Origin: Planctomycetota bacterium
GTDB taxonomy: Bacteria; Planctomycetota; Planctomycetia; Gemmatales; Gemmataceae
Direction: 5' to 3'
DNA: 54,900 nt
NCBI GenBank assembly: GCA_009920765.1
Contig: RFZJ01000016.1
Coordinates: 1-54,900, forward strand
Of this stretch, positions 17,876-26,559 are shown one piece after another; position 1 is the first letter of the stretch; every line of letters begins with the position of its first letter. The notes under the pieces were generated by a model. It saw nothing but the letters and a program-made list of their open reading frames with translations, was not told where the DNA came from and made no database searches. A program made the translations under genes and the position numbers.

Positions 17876-19039
17876 TTATTTAGCAGGGGGAACTGGTTGC
17901 TCTAATTTAAGCAATTCCTCAGCATCAATAACCCCTTGAGCATCTGCAAGCCTTTGCTTTTTTACAAAATCTTCCGCAGCCGTGTTTCCTTTGCAAGACA
18001 ATGCATACCGCAGCACAGCCCTGCGAACAATCGGAATTTTCTTATAGGCTTCTTTTTCTTGCAAGGCCAAAACCTTGTCTGCCTGATCCCATATTTTCCA
18101 TTTTCGCAAGTCTTCAATTGCCAAGTCGGAAATATCTTCTTGATCAAGCAAAAAGACAATGGCTTCAATTAGCTTTTGCTTGGGAATAAGGTCCGGGGCA
18201 AACTCGAGAAAGAATCGTACAGCCCGCAGACCAGCATAACGAAACAGAAACTCCTTCTTGGGATTCTTCATCACAGCCACAAGATATTCCCATCCATCTT
18301 TGGGATTTAGCATGGCATAAGCTGCAAACACGCCATCAATTCCGCTGGCGGATTGTTTCTCGGGATCTTCAAGCAACTGTTTAAGAATTTGCGCATCTTC
18401 GGGTTTGCCACAGTGCCCAAGAATTGAAGCATATAGCCCCATTTTGAAGGATGGGGTTGCGGAATTTTTCAGCCAAGAAATCACTTTCTCCCGGGAAAAG
18501 AGTTTTGCTGCCTGTTCGAATTCCTTGTAGCCGGCATTTCCGAATTCTTTATAAGCATCGTTGGAAATTTCAGTGTCTGTATTTTCCAGATAATTGAAGT
18601 AAAAGCCAAGTTTCTTTGGCAAGGTGCTATCTTTAAGTGCCAAGGCACCTTGAAGATAAGATACTATTTCACTTTCAGGAGGAACTGCAACGCCCCGATA
18701 AGGGTCAAGTTTATCTTTATAAACTTCACAAAAGAGAAGGAACTTATATTTTCCATCCTTATCTGGGGGCACATAACGCGGAAGAGTTAATGTTTTTTTG
18801 CCCCCACGTATTGCATGATCTTTGATAACTTTTTCAACTTCGAAATCGGTACTGCCATCGGCGCCATCGGCATTGCCAATCTTGGCATTTTTCAAAGTTC
18901 CAAAAAGAACCATGCTAGCTTGATTCACCTCCCCAATCAGGGTCTGCCCCTGCATGGTGCAAAAAGGGCAAGAGAATAATCTCCCAGCTAAAGCAATAAA
19001 ACAAAAAAACAAAACGAATGCTAATTTCTTAAGGTTCAT
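17876..19039 (-). CDS. Exported CxxC / helical-repeat protein, copy 1
   Basis: 387 residues with a signal peptide ending about AGRLFS, then CPFCTMQGQTLIGEVNQASM and VLFGTL. A beta-rich part follows (DFEVEKVIKDHAIRGGK), then YKFLLFCEVYKDKLDPYRGV, then helical repeats to the end. It shares this order of elements with its downstream paralogue 42 bases away. Several planctomycete exported proteins begin with a similar CPFC motif; I recall this but could not check it. The start ATG at 19039 follows GGAG. Neighbours upstream encode a His-rich DUF1980 protein and permease, which suggests a role in an envelope metal process. No catalytic residues are recognisable. Confidence 0.75.
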   Translation of the reverse strand: MNLKKLAFVLFFCFIALAGRLFSCPFCTMQGQTLIGEVNQASMVLFGTLKNAKIGNADGADGSTDFEVEKVIKDHAIRGGKKTLTLPRYVPPDKDGKYKFLLFCEVYKDKLDPYRGVAVPPESEIVSYLQGALALKDSTLPKKLGFYFNYLENTDTEISNDAYKEFGNAGYKEFEQAAKLFSREKVISWLKNSATPSFKMGLYASILGHCGKPEDAQILKQLLEDPEKQSASGIDGVFAAYAMLNPKDGWEYLVAVMKNPKKEFLFRYAGLRAVRFFLEFAPDLIPKQKLIEAIVFLLDQEDISDLAIEDLRKWKIWDQADKVLALQEKEAYKKIPIVRRAVLRYALSCKGNTAAEDFVKKQRLADAQGVIDAEELLKLEQPVPPAK

Positions 19040-19092
19040 AAAAACTCCGAAAGTGCTGAGATTTCAATTATGCAGACAATTCTAACTGAACA

Positions 19093-20067
19093 CTAATTTG
19101 CATAAGGATTTGAATCCTGAGGTACAACTTTAACCAGATCATCATTCAGTTTATGTTCGGCATCGGGGTACAAAACCAAGGCTGTCATGTATTGTTCATT
19201 GTCTTTTCGTTTGAGAAAATGCACCCGGCCTGTAACTTGGACCCATTTATTAACGTATTTTTTCCATGCAAGCTTTTCAGGGGAATTAGGATCAACCATC
19301 ATCACGGCATTAAGTGGGACCGCATCCGCAGCACAGCAATTAATTTTAAAACGAATGAGTGAAAATCGCTTTTCTTCCTCACCCACATATTTACCAATCA
19401 ACCTGACAGTTTTACCTTCATAATGGTTTCTACTTTCCTGCGTCATGGAAGCCATTTCCAACTGCAAAAAACCGACGTTAAAATCAACTCCTTTTTCGGC
19501 AACGGCACCTACTTCGCCAAATTGGGAAAGGTCTACACCCTTGACATTGCTGAAAACTTCATTGGGAACGTTTAGAAAAAATAAAACGATTGGTAGCAGT
19601 AGTACAATGAACCTAACAGGTGCAGAACCATGACTATGATCATGTCCACAGTTTTCATGGCTTATGGGTTCATGATTGTGCCCGTGCTCGTGGTTACAAT
19701 CTGGTCCATGAACATGGTCGTGACCATGACCATAACCATGTCCATGATCGTGATTGCAATCAGGGCCATGCTCGTGTTTAGGGATCGATTTTAATTTACT
19801 CGATTCAAGCCAGAGTGCGATTATCCGGACCAATACAAATCCCAGAAGAATAATGCTACCTGTCAAAACCCAGAAATGAAACTTAGGATGCAAGATGATC
19901 GACAATTTCCGACCATAAGAAACAATCTGCCCATCGCCACCATAAATAGGAAAGGGCCACCATAGCATGATGCAAACATAAGCGATCGAAAGTGATATAC
20001 CGATTGCAATCAATTGCTCGATGTAATATTCAGTTGCATGATCATGGTGATGATGTTCACTTGCCAC
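19093..20067 (-). CDS. DUF1980/YcgQ-like membrane protein with His-rich loop
   Basis: 324 residues in the TIGR03943/YcgQ style. An N-terminal His cluster (residues 5-8, 10) is followed by membrane segments at about 20-38, 64-87 and 150-167. Between the last two lies a loop (98-147) with 17 histidines, including two copies of HGPDCNH, a strong metal-binding element. The C-terminal domain has the family motif INCCAADAVPLNAVMMV and an OB-fold-like stretch (VTGRVHFLKR). The start is GTG at 20067 with AGGTGA upstream. It begins 4 bases after the permease stop, so the two are co-translated, as in the YcgR-YcgQ pair of Bacillus. The metal, probably zinc, is inferred. Confidence 0.85.
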   Translation of the reverse strand: MASEHHHHDHATEYYIEQLIAIGISLSIAYVCIMLWWPFPIYGGDGQIVSYGRKLSIILHPKFHFWVLTGSIILLGFVLVRIIALWLESSKLKSIPKHEHGPDCNHDHGHGYGHGHDHVHGPDCNHEHGHNHEPISHENCGHDHSHGSAPVRFIVLLLPIVLFFLNVPNEVFSNVKGVDLSQFGEVGAVAEKGVDFNVGFLQLEMASMTQESRNHYEGKTVRLIGKYVGEEEKRFSLIRFKINCCAADAVPLNAVMMVDPNSPEKLAWKKYVNKWVQVTGRVHFLKRKDNEQYMTALVLYPDAEHKLNDDLVKVVPQDSNPYAN

Positions 20068-20071
20068 AAAT

Positions 20072-21139
20072 TCACCTGGAGGTTGAAGTTATAGGATCTG
20101 TTTTGGGAAATAAAAACTTTGGACTTAAGTTTTCCCAAAGACCATGCAATAGCATGGTGTAAACAAAAACCTGAATTACCACTGATACAATTATAGTCCA
20201 TATTAATCTGGGTTTAAACACCCTTGTGTACATCATGTAAAGTTTGAGATCGAGCATGGGTCCCAGGACGAGGAATCCAGCTTTAGCTGCGGGCCTTAAA
20301 GTAACAAAACTGGCAGCGACAAATGCGTCTGCTTCACTACATAAACAAAGGATAACAGCAAGCACCATCATCAAAATAACGGCAAGAATTATATGACTTC
20401 GTGAAAGTTCAGAAATCGCTTCGTGAGTAAGCCAAATACGGGTGAAAGCGGCAAGTAATGCGCCAATTGTAAGAAAAACCGTGATATCAATAAAGTCATG
20501 TAGTGCGGTTTCAGATATCCTAGATGCACGGGCAAACCAATTCATATTTAGATTACCTGCAATCTCATCATCCTCAACAACATCAAGCGATAATTTACTT
20601 TTAGCTGGGGGCTTTGCCAAAGGCAGAAGAAGGTCGTCACCATGTTTTTGATAAAGACGATCAACAATAAGGCTTGTTCCAACCGCAACAAGATAAGCCA
20701 TTCCTGTACGGGTCAAGACCATCGCCAGTCCACCCATTTGAAATGCCAGTGTCCCGTTTTCAGTTGCATTCTCCATGCCATCAAAAGCAACATATGTACT
20801 AAGCAAAACCAAGGGATTGATAATGGGGCCTGCAAGAAGATAAGCCACGCAACAACTTAAAGGCAAGCCTTTGCGTAACAATCTGCGCATTACCGGAATG
20901 ATGCCGCACTCACACATGGGAAAAATCAAACCAAGAAGTGCCCCAATCAAAATCGCAAAAAACCTGTTCCGAGGGAGAAGCTTGGCGATTAATTTTTGAG
21001 GCAGCAATTCTTCAAGAAGCCCTGCCAGCAATGATCCAATAACTATGAAGGGCAGAGCTTCATAAAAGATGCTTGTAAAAATCAAAATAAAATCTTTGAT
21101 TTTATCGAGTGCTTGAGAACTATCCACAGTTTCGTTCAT
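20072..21139 (-). CDS. DUF318/ArsP_1-type permease (YcgR-like)
   Basis: A 355-residue polytopic membrane protein with about eight helices in two halves separated by a charged cytosolic linker (about 170-205). The motif FPMCECGIIPVMRRLLRKG (C76, C78), LAGPIINPLVL in the first half and LCLCSEADAFVAASF in the second are hallmarks of the PF03773 permease family, where cysteines line the path. Members include organoarsenical exporter ArsP and YcgR; paired with a DUF1980 protein, the YcgR type fits better. It is first in a tight minus-strand set with the His-rich DUF1980 gene and two CxxC proteins. Transport direction and substrate are not known. Confidence 0.86.
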   Translation of the reverse strand: MNETVDSSQALDKIKDFILIFTSIFYEALPFIVIGSLLAGLLEELLPQKLIAKLLPRNRFFAILIGALLGLIFPMCECGIIPVMRRLLRKGLPLSCCVAYLLAGPIINPLVLLSTYVAFDGMENATENGTLAFQMGGLAMVLTRTGMAYLVAVGTSLIVDRLYQKHGDDLLLPLAKPPAKSKLSLDVVEDDEIAGNLNMNWFARASRISETALHDFIDITVFLTIGALLAAFTRIWLTHEAISELSRSHIILAVILMMVLAVILCLCSEADAFVAASFVTLRPAAKAGFLVLGPMLDLKLYMMYTRVFKPRLIWTIIVSVVIQVFVYTMLLHGLWENLSPKFLFPKTDPITSTSR

Positions 21140-21258
21140 CCCATTTTTTAAAAACAGTCTTTGATAGAGTAGGGAACCCTCCCAACCATTCTCGTTCCGT
21201 ATATTGTCAATTAGATCGAAGCTGGAATCAAGGAGATGGTTGAATTAAAATCAAATTA

Positions 21259-22224
21259 TTACGAGGCAGATTTTAATTTCCCGATGATCATCGAGAAAAA
21301 AAACAACCCTACGCCCAGCATCACGATAGTGCCCGAAACCCCAAATTTAACGCCTGAACGAACCTGGAGTTCCCAACTGGCCCCCAGCCCTGCAAGGCAG
21401 ACAAAAACACTTAACAATACCGTAAACCAGAAAACTTCACGCAAATTTCTTCCAAGGTTAAAGGCTGTTGCTGCGGGAACGATCAAAAGTGCATTGATCA
21501 AAAGCACCCCTACATACCTTAAACAAAGATTTACAATTAATGCCAACAAAATGACAAACAGATAGTACAGAATCGTAACAGGGTAACGCCTCGACAAGGC
21601 AAGACTACTATTAAAGCTGCTAAAAACCATGCGGTTATAAAAAAAGAAAAGAAACACCCAGGTAAAAACAGCCAGCCCAGCCATGTATAAAATTTCTGAA
21701 GCACTAACAAAGAGTGGGTCACCAAAGAGAAAATCTTCCAAACTAAAAACACTACGGTCATTTATGATATTTTTAAGCATGGCAGCAAAGCCGAGGGAAA
21801 AAGCAAAAAACACACCAATTACGGTATCGCTGGCCAACCCAGTCTGGCCCCGAACATAGGCAATTGCAGCGCCAACAGCGATTCCAAAAACAACCATGAT
21901 TGGGGTGACCCATTCCCAAAATTCTTCCTTGGGCCGTGCACCAAGAATAAAAAGCTCAAAAACAACATAGCCCAAACTTACACCAGCAAAAGCACAGTGC
22001 GCCAGAGCATCGCTAAAGAAGGCCATCCTACTGCCAACAACCATGGAACCTACAGCACCACAAGTTAAGCTGACAAGGGCCAGGGCAAGCATCGCCCTGA
22101 GGTTGAAAACCTGATTAAAAAAAGACCCCTCAGAGAAATTTGCTGCAAATGAATTAAGAACCTGGTCAAGCCAGTGGACACCTGCACTACCAACCAATGG
22201 ATGAAGAAGCAGTTCAACGGGCAT
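21259..22224 (-). CDS. ABC-3 metal transporter permease (ZnuB/TroC-like)
   Basis: A 321-residue membrane protein of the ABC-3 family, the permease of zinc/manganese/iron ABC importers. Landmarks are GSMVVGSRMAFFSDALAHCAFAG near the N-terminus, ASDTVIGVFFAFSLGFA in the middle and LRYVGVLLINALLIVPAATA near the C-terminus, with about nine helices. The matching ATPase and solute-binding genes are not in this window; the gene upstream is an aminotransferase. It could use subunits encoded elsewhere. It is followed, on the same strand 119 bases later, by the metal-type permease set. Zinc is the likeliest substrate from the context but manganese cannot be excluded. Confidence 0.88.
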   Translation of the reverse strand: MPVELLLHPLVGSAGVHWLDQVLNSFAANFSEGSFFNQVFNLRAMLALALVSLTCGAVGSMVVGSRMAFFSDALAHCAFAGVSLGYVVFELFILGARPKEEFWEWVTPIMVVFGIAVGAAIAYVRGQTGLASDTVIGVFFAFSLGFAAMLKNIINDRSVFSLEDFLFGDPLFVSASEILYMAGLAVFTWVFLFFFYNRMVFSSFNSSLALSRRYPVTILYYLFVILLALIVNLCLRYVGVLLINALLIVPAATAFNLGRNLREVFWFTVLLSVFVCLAGLGASWELQVRSGVKFGVSGTIVMLGVGLFFFSMIIGKLKSAS

Positions 22225-22256
22225 GAGGAAAATCCCATAGGGGTCGTGATAACCAA

Positions 22257-23681
22257 TTAAAGTCCACCAGCAATAGCAGTCCCGACATTGGCATTATTAA
22301 TTTTAGCCAATGGAGTAAGGAGTTTATGCAACAATTTCATCGATGCAGCAGCCTCTGCCAACGAAAGAGTTAGAGGGGGAGATATTCTAACCACCTTTCT
22401 GGCTAATGGTCCAAGAAGATGAATACCATCACCATTGGGTTCACCCCGGTAACAAGCTTCAACCATGGCGCAAGCCCACTCATGCGAATTTTTTCCACCC
22501 CAATCTGCCATCTCAACACCCCAAACCATACCACCTTTTTCACCACGGACATTGGCAACAAAAGGCAATTCTTTTAGCGCAATCAATCCTTCCTCTATAA
22601 TTGCGGAGACTTTACGAGAATGCTCAAGCACTTTTCCACTTTCAAATTCTTCGAGTGTGGCAATGACTGCGGCACAACAAATCGGGTTGGCACTCCAGGT
22701 ATCCGAGGCTTCACCATAGTCCAAACAATCAAACAAATCTTTTCTGCCAACTACTGCAGCTACTGGAACACCATTGCCCAAGCCTTTCCCCAACACAACA
22801 ATATCCGGTTCAATTCCATAAGTTTCGTAGGCAAAGTTTTGTCCGGTGCGGCCAAAGTTTGCCTGTACTTCATCGAGAATAAATACGATGTCTTTTTCTC
22901 TGCAGAAGCGAACCAACATCTGAAGGTATTCTTTGGGAGGATGATAAGAACCGCCACCACCCAAATAAGGCTCGGTAATCAAAACACCTAATTTTCTTCC
23001 ATATTGATGCCAAAGCGCATCCAGCTCTAATTGATAACGTGTAAAATCAAAAGGTTTATCCCGCATGGAAAGATCATTGCATTCACACATGGGGAATGAA
23101 ATAAATTTAACTCTGGGGTCGCGCTCCTTATCATTTTCGGTACCGGTGATGGCATTCGATAACCCTTTTTTGCCATGAAACCCATATCGGGTTGCGATGA
23201 TCATGTCCCGGTTTTTATCTTTTGCCATTGCGGCCCATAATGCCTTCTGAATCCCTTCGGAACCTGAAGCTGCCCATAGAACCTGCTGCATCCTGGCACC
23301 AACAGGATGAATCCGCATGAAAGCGAGCAATTTCTCGCTTGCTTGAATTTCAATTGGCGTTGCAGCATTGTAGGAAGTCATGGTGATTGCGGAAAAATAA
23401 GTATCACCATCATTTGCTCCGGCAATATTACTCCAACCCATCAATTCAAAAAATCTTTTGGTCCAACGCACAGGGTTGTGCCCAAGATTTGCAACCAATA
23501 CACCCGAAGTGAAATCGTATAGCTTTCTTCCTTCAGGAGTCCAATGAAATGAACCTGCACTTTTCGCCAGAATTGCCTGACTTGGGGTGTAAGTACGCAA
23601 AGATCTAGGCTCAATATTCACCAAGTGATCACGAACTTCATTCGATTTATTTTCACCCGGGTGATGAATGGTTTTGGTCAT
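22257..23681 (-). CDS. Class III (fold type I) PLP aminotransferase
   Basis: About 474 residues. VFILDEVQANFGRTG (PLP-ring Asp), IEPDIVVLGKGLGNGVP (Schiff-base Lys in LGKGLG) and ASGSEGIQKALWAA (phosphate loop) identify the ornithine/4-aminobutyrate aminotransferase class. The ATG at 23681 is chosen; an in-frame start at 23759 would add 26 residues of hydrophobic, unconserved sequence. Cytosolic. The amino donor and acceptor are not decided by the visible motifs; GABA, ornithine, taurine or a beta-amino acid are possible. It is flanked by a Gfo/Idh/MocA gene 92 bases upstream and the metal permease 32 bases downstream, which do not suggest a pathway. Confidence 0.88.
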   Translation of the reverse strand: MTKTIHHPGENKSNEVRDHLVNIEPRSLRTYTPSQAILAKSAGSFHWTPEGRKLYDFTSGVLVANLGHNPVRWTKRFFELMGWSNIAGANDGDTYFSAITMTSYNAATPIEIQASEKLLAFMRIHPVGARMQQVLWAASGSEGIQKALWAAMAKDKNRDMIIATRYGFHGKKGLSNAITGTENDKERDPRVKFISFPMCECNDLSMRDKPFDFTRYQLELDALWHQYGRKLGVLITEPYLGGGGSYHPPKEYLQMLVRFCREKDIVFILDEVQANFGRTGQNFAYETYGIEPDIVVLGKGLGNGVPVAAVVGRKDLFDCLDYGEASDTWSANPICCAAVIATLEEFESGKVLEHSRKVSAIIEEGLIALKELPFVANVRGEKGGMVWGVEMADWGGKNSHEWACAMVEACYRGEPNGDGIHLLGPLARKVVRISPPLTLSLAEAAASMKLLHKLLTPLAKINNANVGTAIAGGL

Positions 23682-23773
23682 TAAAATTATCCTTAAGAAG
23701 CAAATAAAACAACCATTACAGAATAGCGGTAATTGCTCTGCAAGTACAGATGTAATCAATGAACCTTAAAGGC

Positions 23774-25087
23774 TTAGACTTTCGGAGCATGCAAAACCAA
23801 ATGCTCAGATTTCCCCGGCCTATACAGTACCAATCCACCATGAGGACCATTTACCAAGACTTGGGCTCCCGGATTCCCCAAAGCATGCTCAGACAAAATG
23901 GCCTCCATCGCCTGAACAATCGCAACTGTATTTCTATCCGCACTAAGATCATTGTAAGAAAGTTTTTTCATCGATTGCAATCTTTCATGCCTGCTTAAAG
24001 AAGGGCCTGCAAACTCCACAAAAGCCACCTCTTCAAAAAATCGACGAATTACCTCTAGACCATAACCGCGCTGACTGCGTTTACCCCATGGCTCCAAAAA
24101 AGAACCATTGTAATGATAATTTGGAGTGTTCTTAAGCTCGTTGGGAGTGCGATCCTCAATCGCCATTTCTACTCCACGTTTTCTTTGGTGAGCATTCCAA
24201 ATCGCATTATCAAAACGAAACTGAACCTCTTGTTCCACATATCCAGGAAAATTATCGGGCATCACCCAGCTAGTATGAATATCAAAAGTTGCCTCACGAG
24301 CATCAGGGTGCCTGTATGTGATCTGAAGCTGGCAGGAATCCCAAGTTGAACCACCGGCGTTTCCAACCAAACCCCTCTGGCCTGTCGCATTAATACGAAC
24401 CAATTCCCAGCCGGGCTGAACGCTTGCAGGCCCAAAAGTAAAATCAATCAACTTGATATAATGAACTGCAACATAAGTACCCGGATTCCTCCCAACTATC
24501 CATTCTGCAAATTGTTTTCCACTGATTGATTTGGGCTCGAGCAAAGAGCAGTATCCATTATTAACATGTCGAAAAACAGAATCAGCGTAGTGGGTACGCA
24601 ACTTTTTATGATCAGGATCAGCAAGCTTATGGTAAACAACTTTAGCCAAGACTTTCCTTTGCTCTGCAATCTCCTGAAGTTGCTCTAATTCTTCAAGAGT
24701 AAGAACGGATGGTTTCTCAATTATGACATGCTTGCCTGCAAGGAGTGCCATTTTCGCTGCTTCAAAATGCCTGTCATCAGGCGTAGCAACACAAACCAAA
24801 TCAACATTGGATCCAAGCAATTTTTGAAGAGCATCTTCGCCATGAAAATTTTCAAAAGGCGGGATAATGTTTTTCAATTGATGGAGGTAATTTTGCCCCC
24901 TGGAACCCGTCCGGGTTGCTGCCGCTGTCCACCGAACATCGACTGGGCCAGTAGCAGGGGAGTAAAGCGGCGAGTTTGCCAAGTCCAAAAAAACAGGCTT
25001 GTAAGTTTCATCAAAAATCATCCCGAGACCGATCATGCCAACGCGTAAAACTTTGTGATCATCGCCAGAATTTTTATTTGGATTCAT
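23774..25087 (-). CDS. Gfo/Idh/MocA-family oxidoreductase
   Basis: 437 residues. The N-terminal Rossmann domain has VLRVGMIGLGMIFDETY, a GxGxxF-like NAD(P) loop, then DLVCVATPDDRHFEAAKMAL and GKHVIIEKPSVLTLEEL, where EKP is the family's catalytic lysine motif. The C-terminal half is the alpha/beta substrate domain. Members oxidise or reduce sugar hydroxyls. No Tat signal is present, unlike many planctomycete relatives, so it is cytosolic. The gene lies downstream of a 96-bp inverted-repeat element, which may affect its promoter. The substrate is not identifiable. Confidence 0.88.
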   Translation of the reverse strand: MNPNKNSGDDHKVLRVGMIGLGMIFDETYKPVFLDLANSPLYSPATGPVDVRWTAAATRTGSRGQNYLHQLKNIIPPFENFHGEDALQKLLGSNVDLVCVATPDDRHFEAAKMALLAGKHVIIEKPSVLTLEELEQLQEIAEQRKVLAKVVYHKLADPDHKKLRTHYADSVFRHVNNGYCSLLEPKSISGKQFAEWIVGRNPGTYVAVHYIKLIDFTFGPASVQPGWELVRINATGQRGLVGNAGGSTWDSCQLQITYRHPDAREATFDIHTSWVMPDNFPGYVEQEVQFRFDNAIWNAHQRKRGVEMAIEDRTPNELKNTPNYHYNGSFLEPWGKRSQRGYGLEVIRRFFEEVAFVEFAGPSLSRHERLQSMKKLSYNDLSADRNTVAIVQAMEAILSEHALGNPGAQVLVNGPHGGLVLYRPGKSEHLVLHAPKV

Positions 25088-25390
25088 GCTGTGGGGATCC
25101 TAAGGAAGGCAGAAAAACCATTGCTGTTCAACGCACAATATACCCACAAGAGGGCTCTGGGCCAACAAGAATATAATGTCGACGAAATCGTTCAAAAAGG
25201 CTAGTAACAAAGGGTAAAACCGCAATAATCACCTTAGCGCTTTAATGAAACATAACAGCCGTTATCGGACGTTGTTGTTACAAGAACCCGGCAAATCCAG
25301 CCTTCCGCCAGCGTCCGATAACGGATCTTATGTTTCATTCATGGTATATCTTTGAATTCTTTTATCAAATCAGATTTGCAAGACAGAGAT
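25088..25390. other. Intergenic region with an inverted-repeat element
   Basis: 303 bases between accA (ending 25391) and the oxidoreductase start (25087), both on the minus strand. It holds the inverted repeat at 25244-25339, listed separately. The rest is AT-rich with no recognised gene, and should contain the oxidoreductase promoter to the left of the element. Confidence 0.5.
25244..25339. repeat. 96-bp element with 28-bp inverted ends (MITE-like)
   Basis: The left arm (25244-25271) and the right arm (25312-25339) are inverted copies of each other, matching at 26 of 28 positions, with a 40-base centre (25272-25311). The outer 12 bases, AATGAAACATAA, match perfectly; the inner 13 bases, CCGTTATCGGACG, also match. 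Mismatches are at positions 13 and 15 of the arm. No open reading frame lies inside and I see no clear target-site duplication. It looks like a miniature transposable element or a very long RNA hairpin. I found no second copy in the window. Confidence 0.75.
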
Positions 25391-26386
25391 TCACGCAGAC
25401 CCCATAGATTGCTCTTGGGAATTGCCTTCCAACAATACACCCATGTTGCGAAATTTCTGGTATCGCTTTTCAAGCAACTCATCAACGGGAAGTTGCATCA
25501 ATTCTCCAAGGTAACGAAGAAGATTCGACTTCAATGTGTTCGACATTTCTTTGGGAGCTCGATGCGCTCCACCCAATGGTTCTGGAATTACGGCATCAAC
25601 TATCCCCATCTTTGACAACTCTTTCGAAGTCAGCTTAAGAGCATCAGCGGCGATTGGTTTGGTAATCTCGGTCGCAGCTTTCCAAAGAATACCTGCACAC
25701 CCTTCCGGACTTATCACAGAATAATACGAGAACTCAAGCATGCATACCTTATCGCCCACACCTATTCCCAAAGCACCCCCGGAACCACCTTCGCCAATGA
25801 CCACGCATATTATCGGCGTCTTAAGGCAGGACATTTCAAGAATGTTAGCGGCAATAAGAGAAGACTGACCTCGCTCTTCGGCGCCGATACCAGGAAAAGC
25901 ACCCGGCGTATCAATCAGGCAAATAATTGGCAGACCAAACTTTTCTGCCAGCTTCATATTCTTGAAAGCTTTCCTATAACCTTCAGGATGTGCGCAACCA
26001 TACATGCATTCTCTGCGCTCCTGCAAGGTATGGCCTTTTTGATGACCAACCAAAAGAACACGGTGTTCTCCAATTCTCGCAAATCCAGTTCGAAGCGCCC
26101 GATCATCCCCAAAGGCACGATCGCCATGAAGTTCAACAAAATCGTCAAAAATCATTTCCACATAATCCATCATTTGTGGTCGATCAGGATGGCGGGAAAC
26201 TAAAACCGTTTCCCAGGAAGTTAGATTGCCAAATTTTACTTTTTTAAGACTGGCAACTTCCTTACGAATACGACGAATCTCTTCACTGTTTGAAATGTCT
26301 GACCCCTCCTTCATCTCCAATGATGAAAGAAGATCTTCAAGTGCGTATATTTCTTTTTCAAAAGGTAATCTAGCTTGCGAACCCAT
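25391..26386 (-). CDS. accA: Acetyl-CoA carboxylase carboxyltransferase subunit alpha
   Basis: AccA transfers the carboxyl group from biotin to acetyl-CoA, as part of the AccA2-AccD2 carboxyltransferase that starts fatty acid synthesis. About 331 residues, normal for the family. Landmarks are FVELHGDRAFGDDRA, GHQKGHTLQERRECMYG, IICLIDTPGAFPGIGAEERG, GEGGSGGALGIGVGDKV and SYYSVISPEGCAGILWK. I prefer the ATG at 26386, giving MGSQARLPFEKE, which parallels the Bacillus N-terminus; a TTG at 26401 is possible. accD is not in the window. Cytosolic. Confidence 0.96.
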   Translation of the reverse strand: MGSQARLPFEKEIYALEDLLSSLEMKEGSDISNSEEIRRIRKEVASLKKVKFGNLTSWETVLVSRHPDRPQMMDYVEMIFDDFVELHGDRAFGDDRALRTGFARIGEHRVLLVGHQKGHTLQERRECMYGCAHPEGYRKAFKNMKLAEKFGLPIICLIDTPGAFPGIGAEERGQSSLIAANILEMSCLKTPIICVVIGEGGSGGALGIGVGDKVCMLEFSYYSVISPEGCAGILWKAATEITKPIAADALKLTSKELSKMGIVDAVIPEPLGGAHRAPKEMSNTLKSNLLRYLGELMQLPVDELLEKRYQKFRNMGVLLEGNSQEQSMGSA

Positions 26387-26501
26387 CGACCCCTCAAACA
26401 ATCATGATTCCTGATTCAAACCGTTAACAGTTTATATCTTATCAAGTCAAAAACATCAAACAACTTATGGCGTTCATCCTATTGCCAGATTTTTCTAATT
26501 A

Positions 26502-26517
26502 TTGTATTTGAATACAA
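26502..26517. promoter_or_regulatory. Palindromic site in divergent promoter region
   Basis: TTGTATT (26502-26508) and AATACAA (26511-26517) form a perfect 7-base inverted repeat around TG. It lies between accA and the divergent GT87-like gene, 43 bases before the latter's start, where an operator could control either. No regulator is recognised. Confidence 0.35.
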
Positions 26518-26559
26518 GATCAAAATTGAATTTACTTAAAGAAGCACCCAATAAACCGG

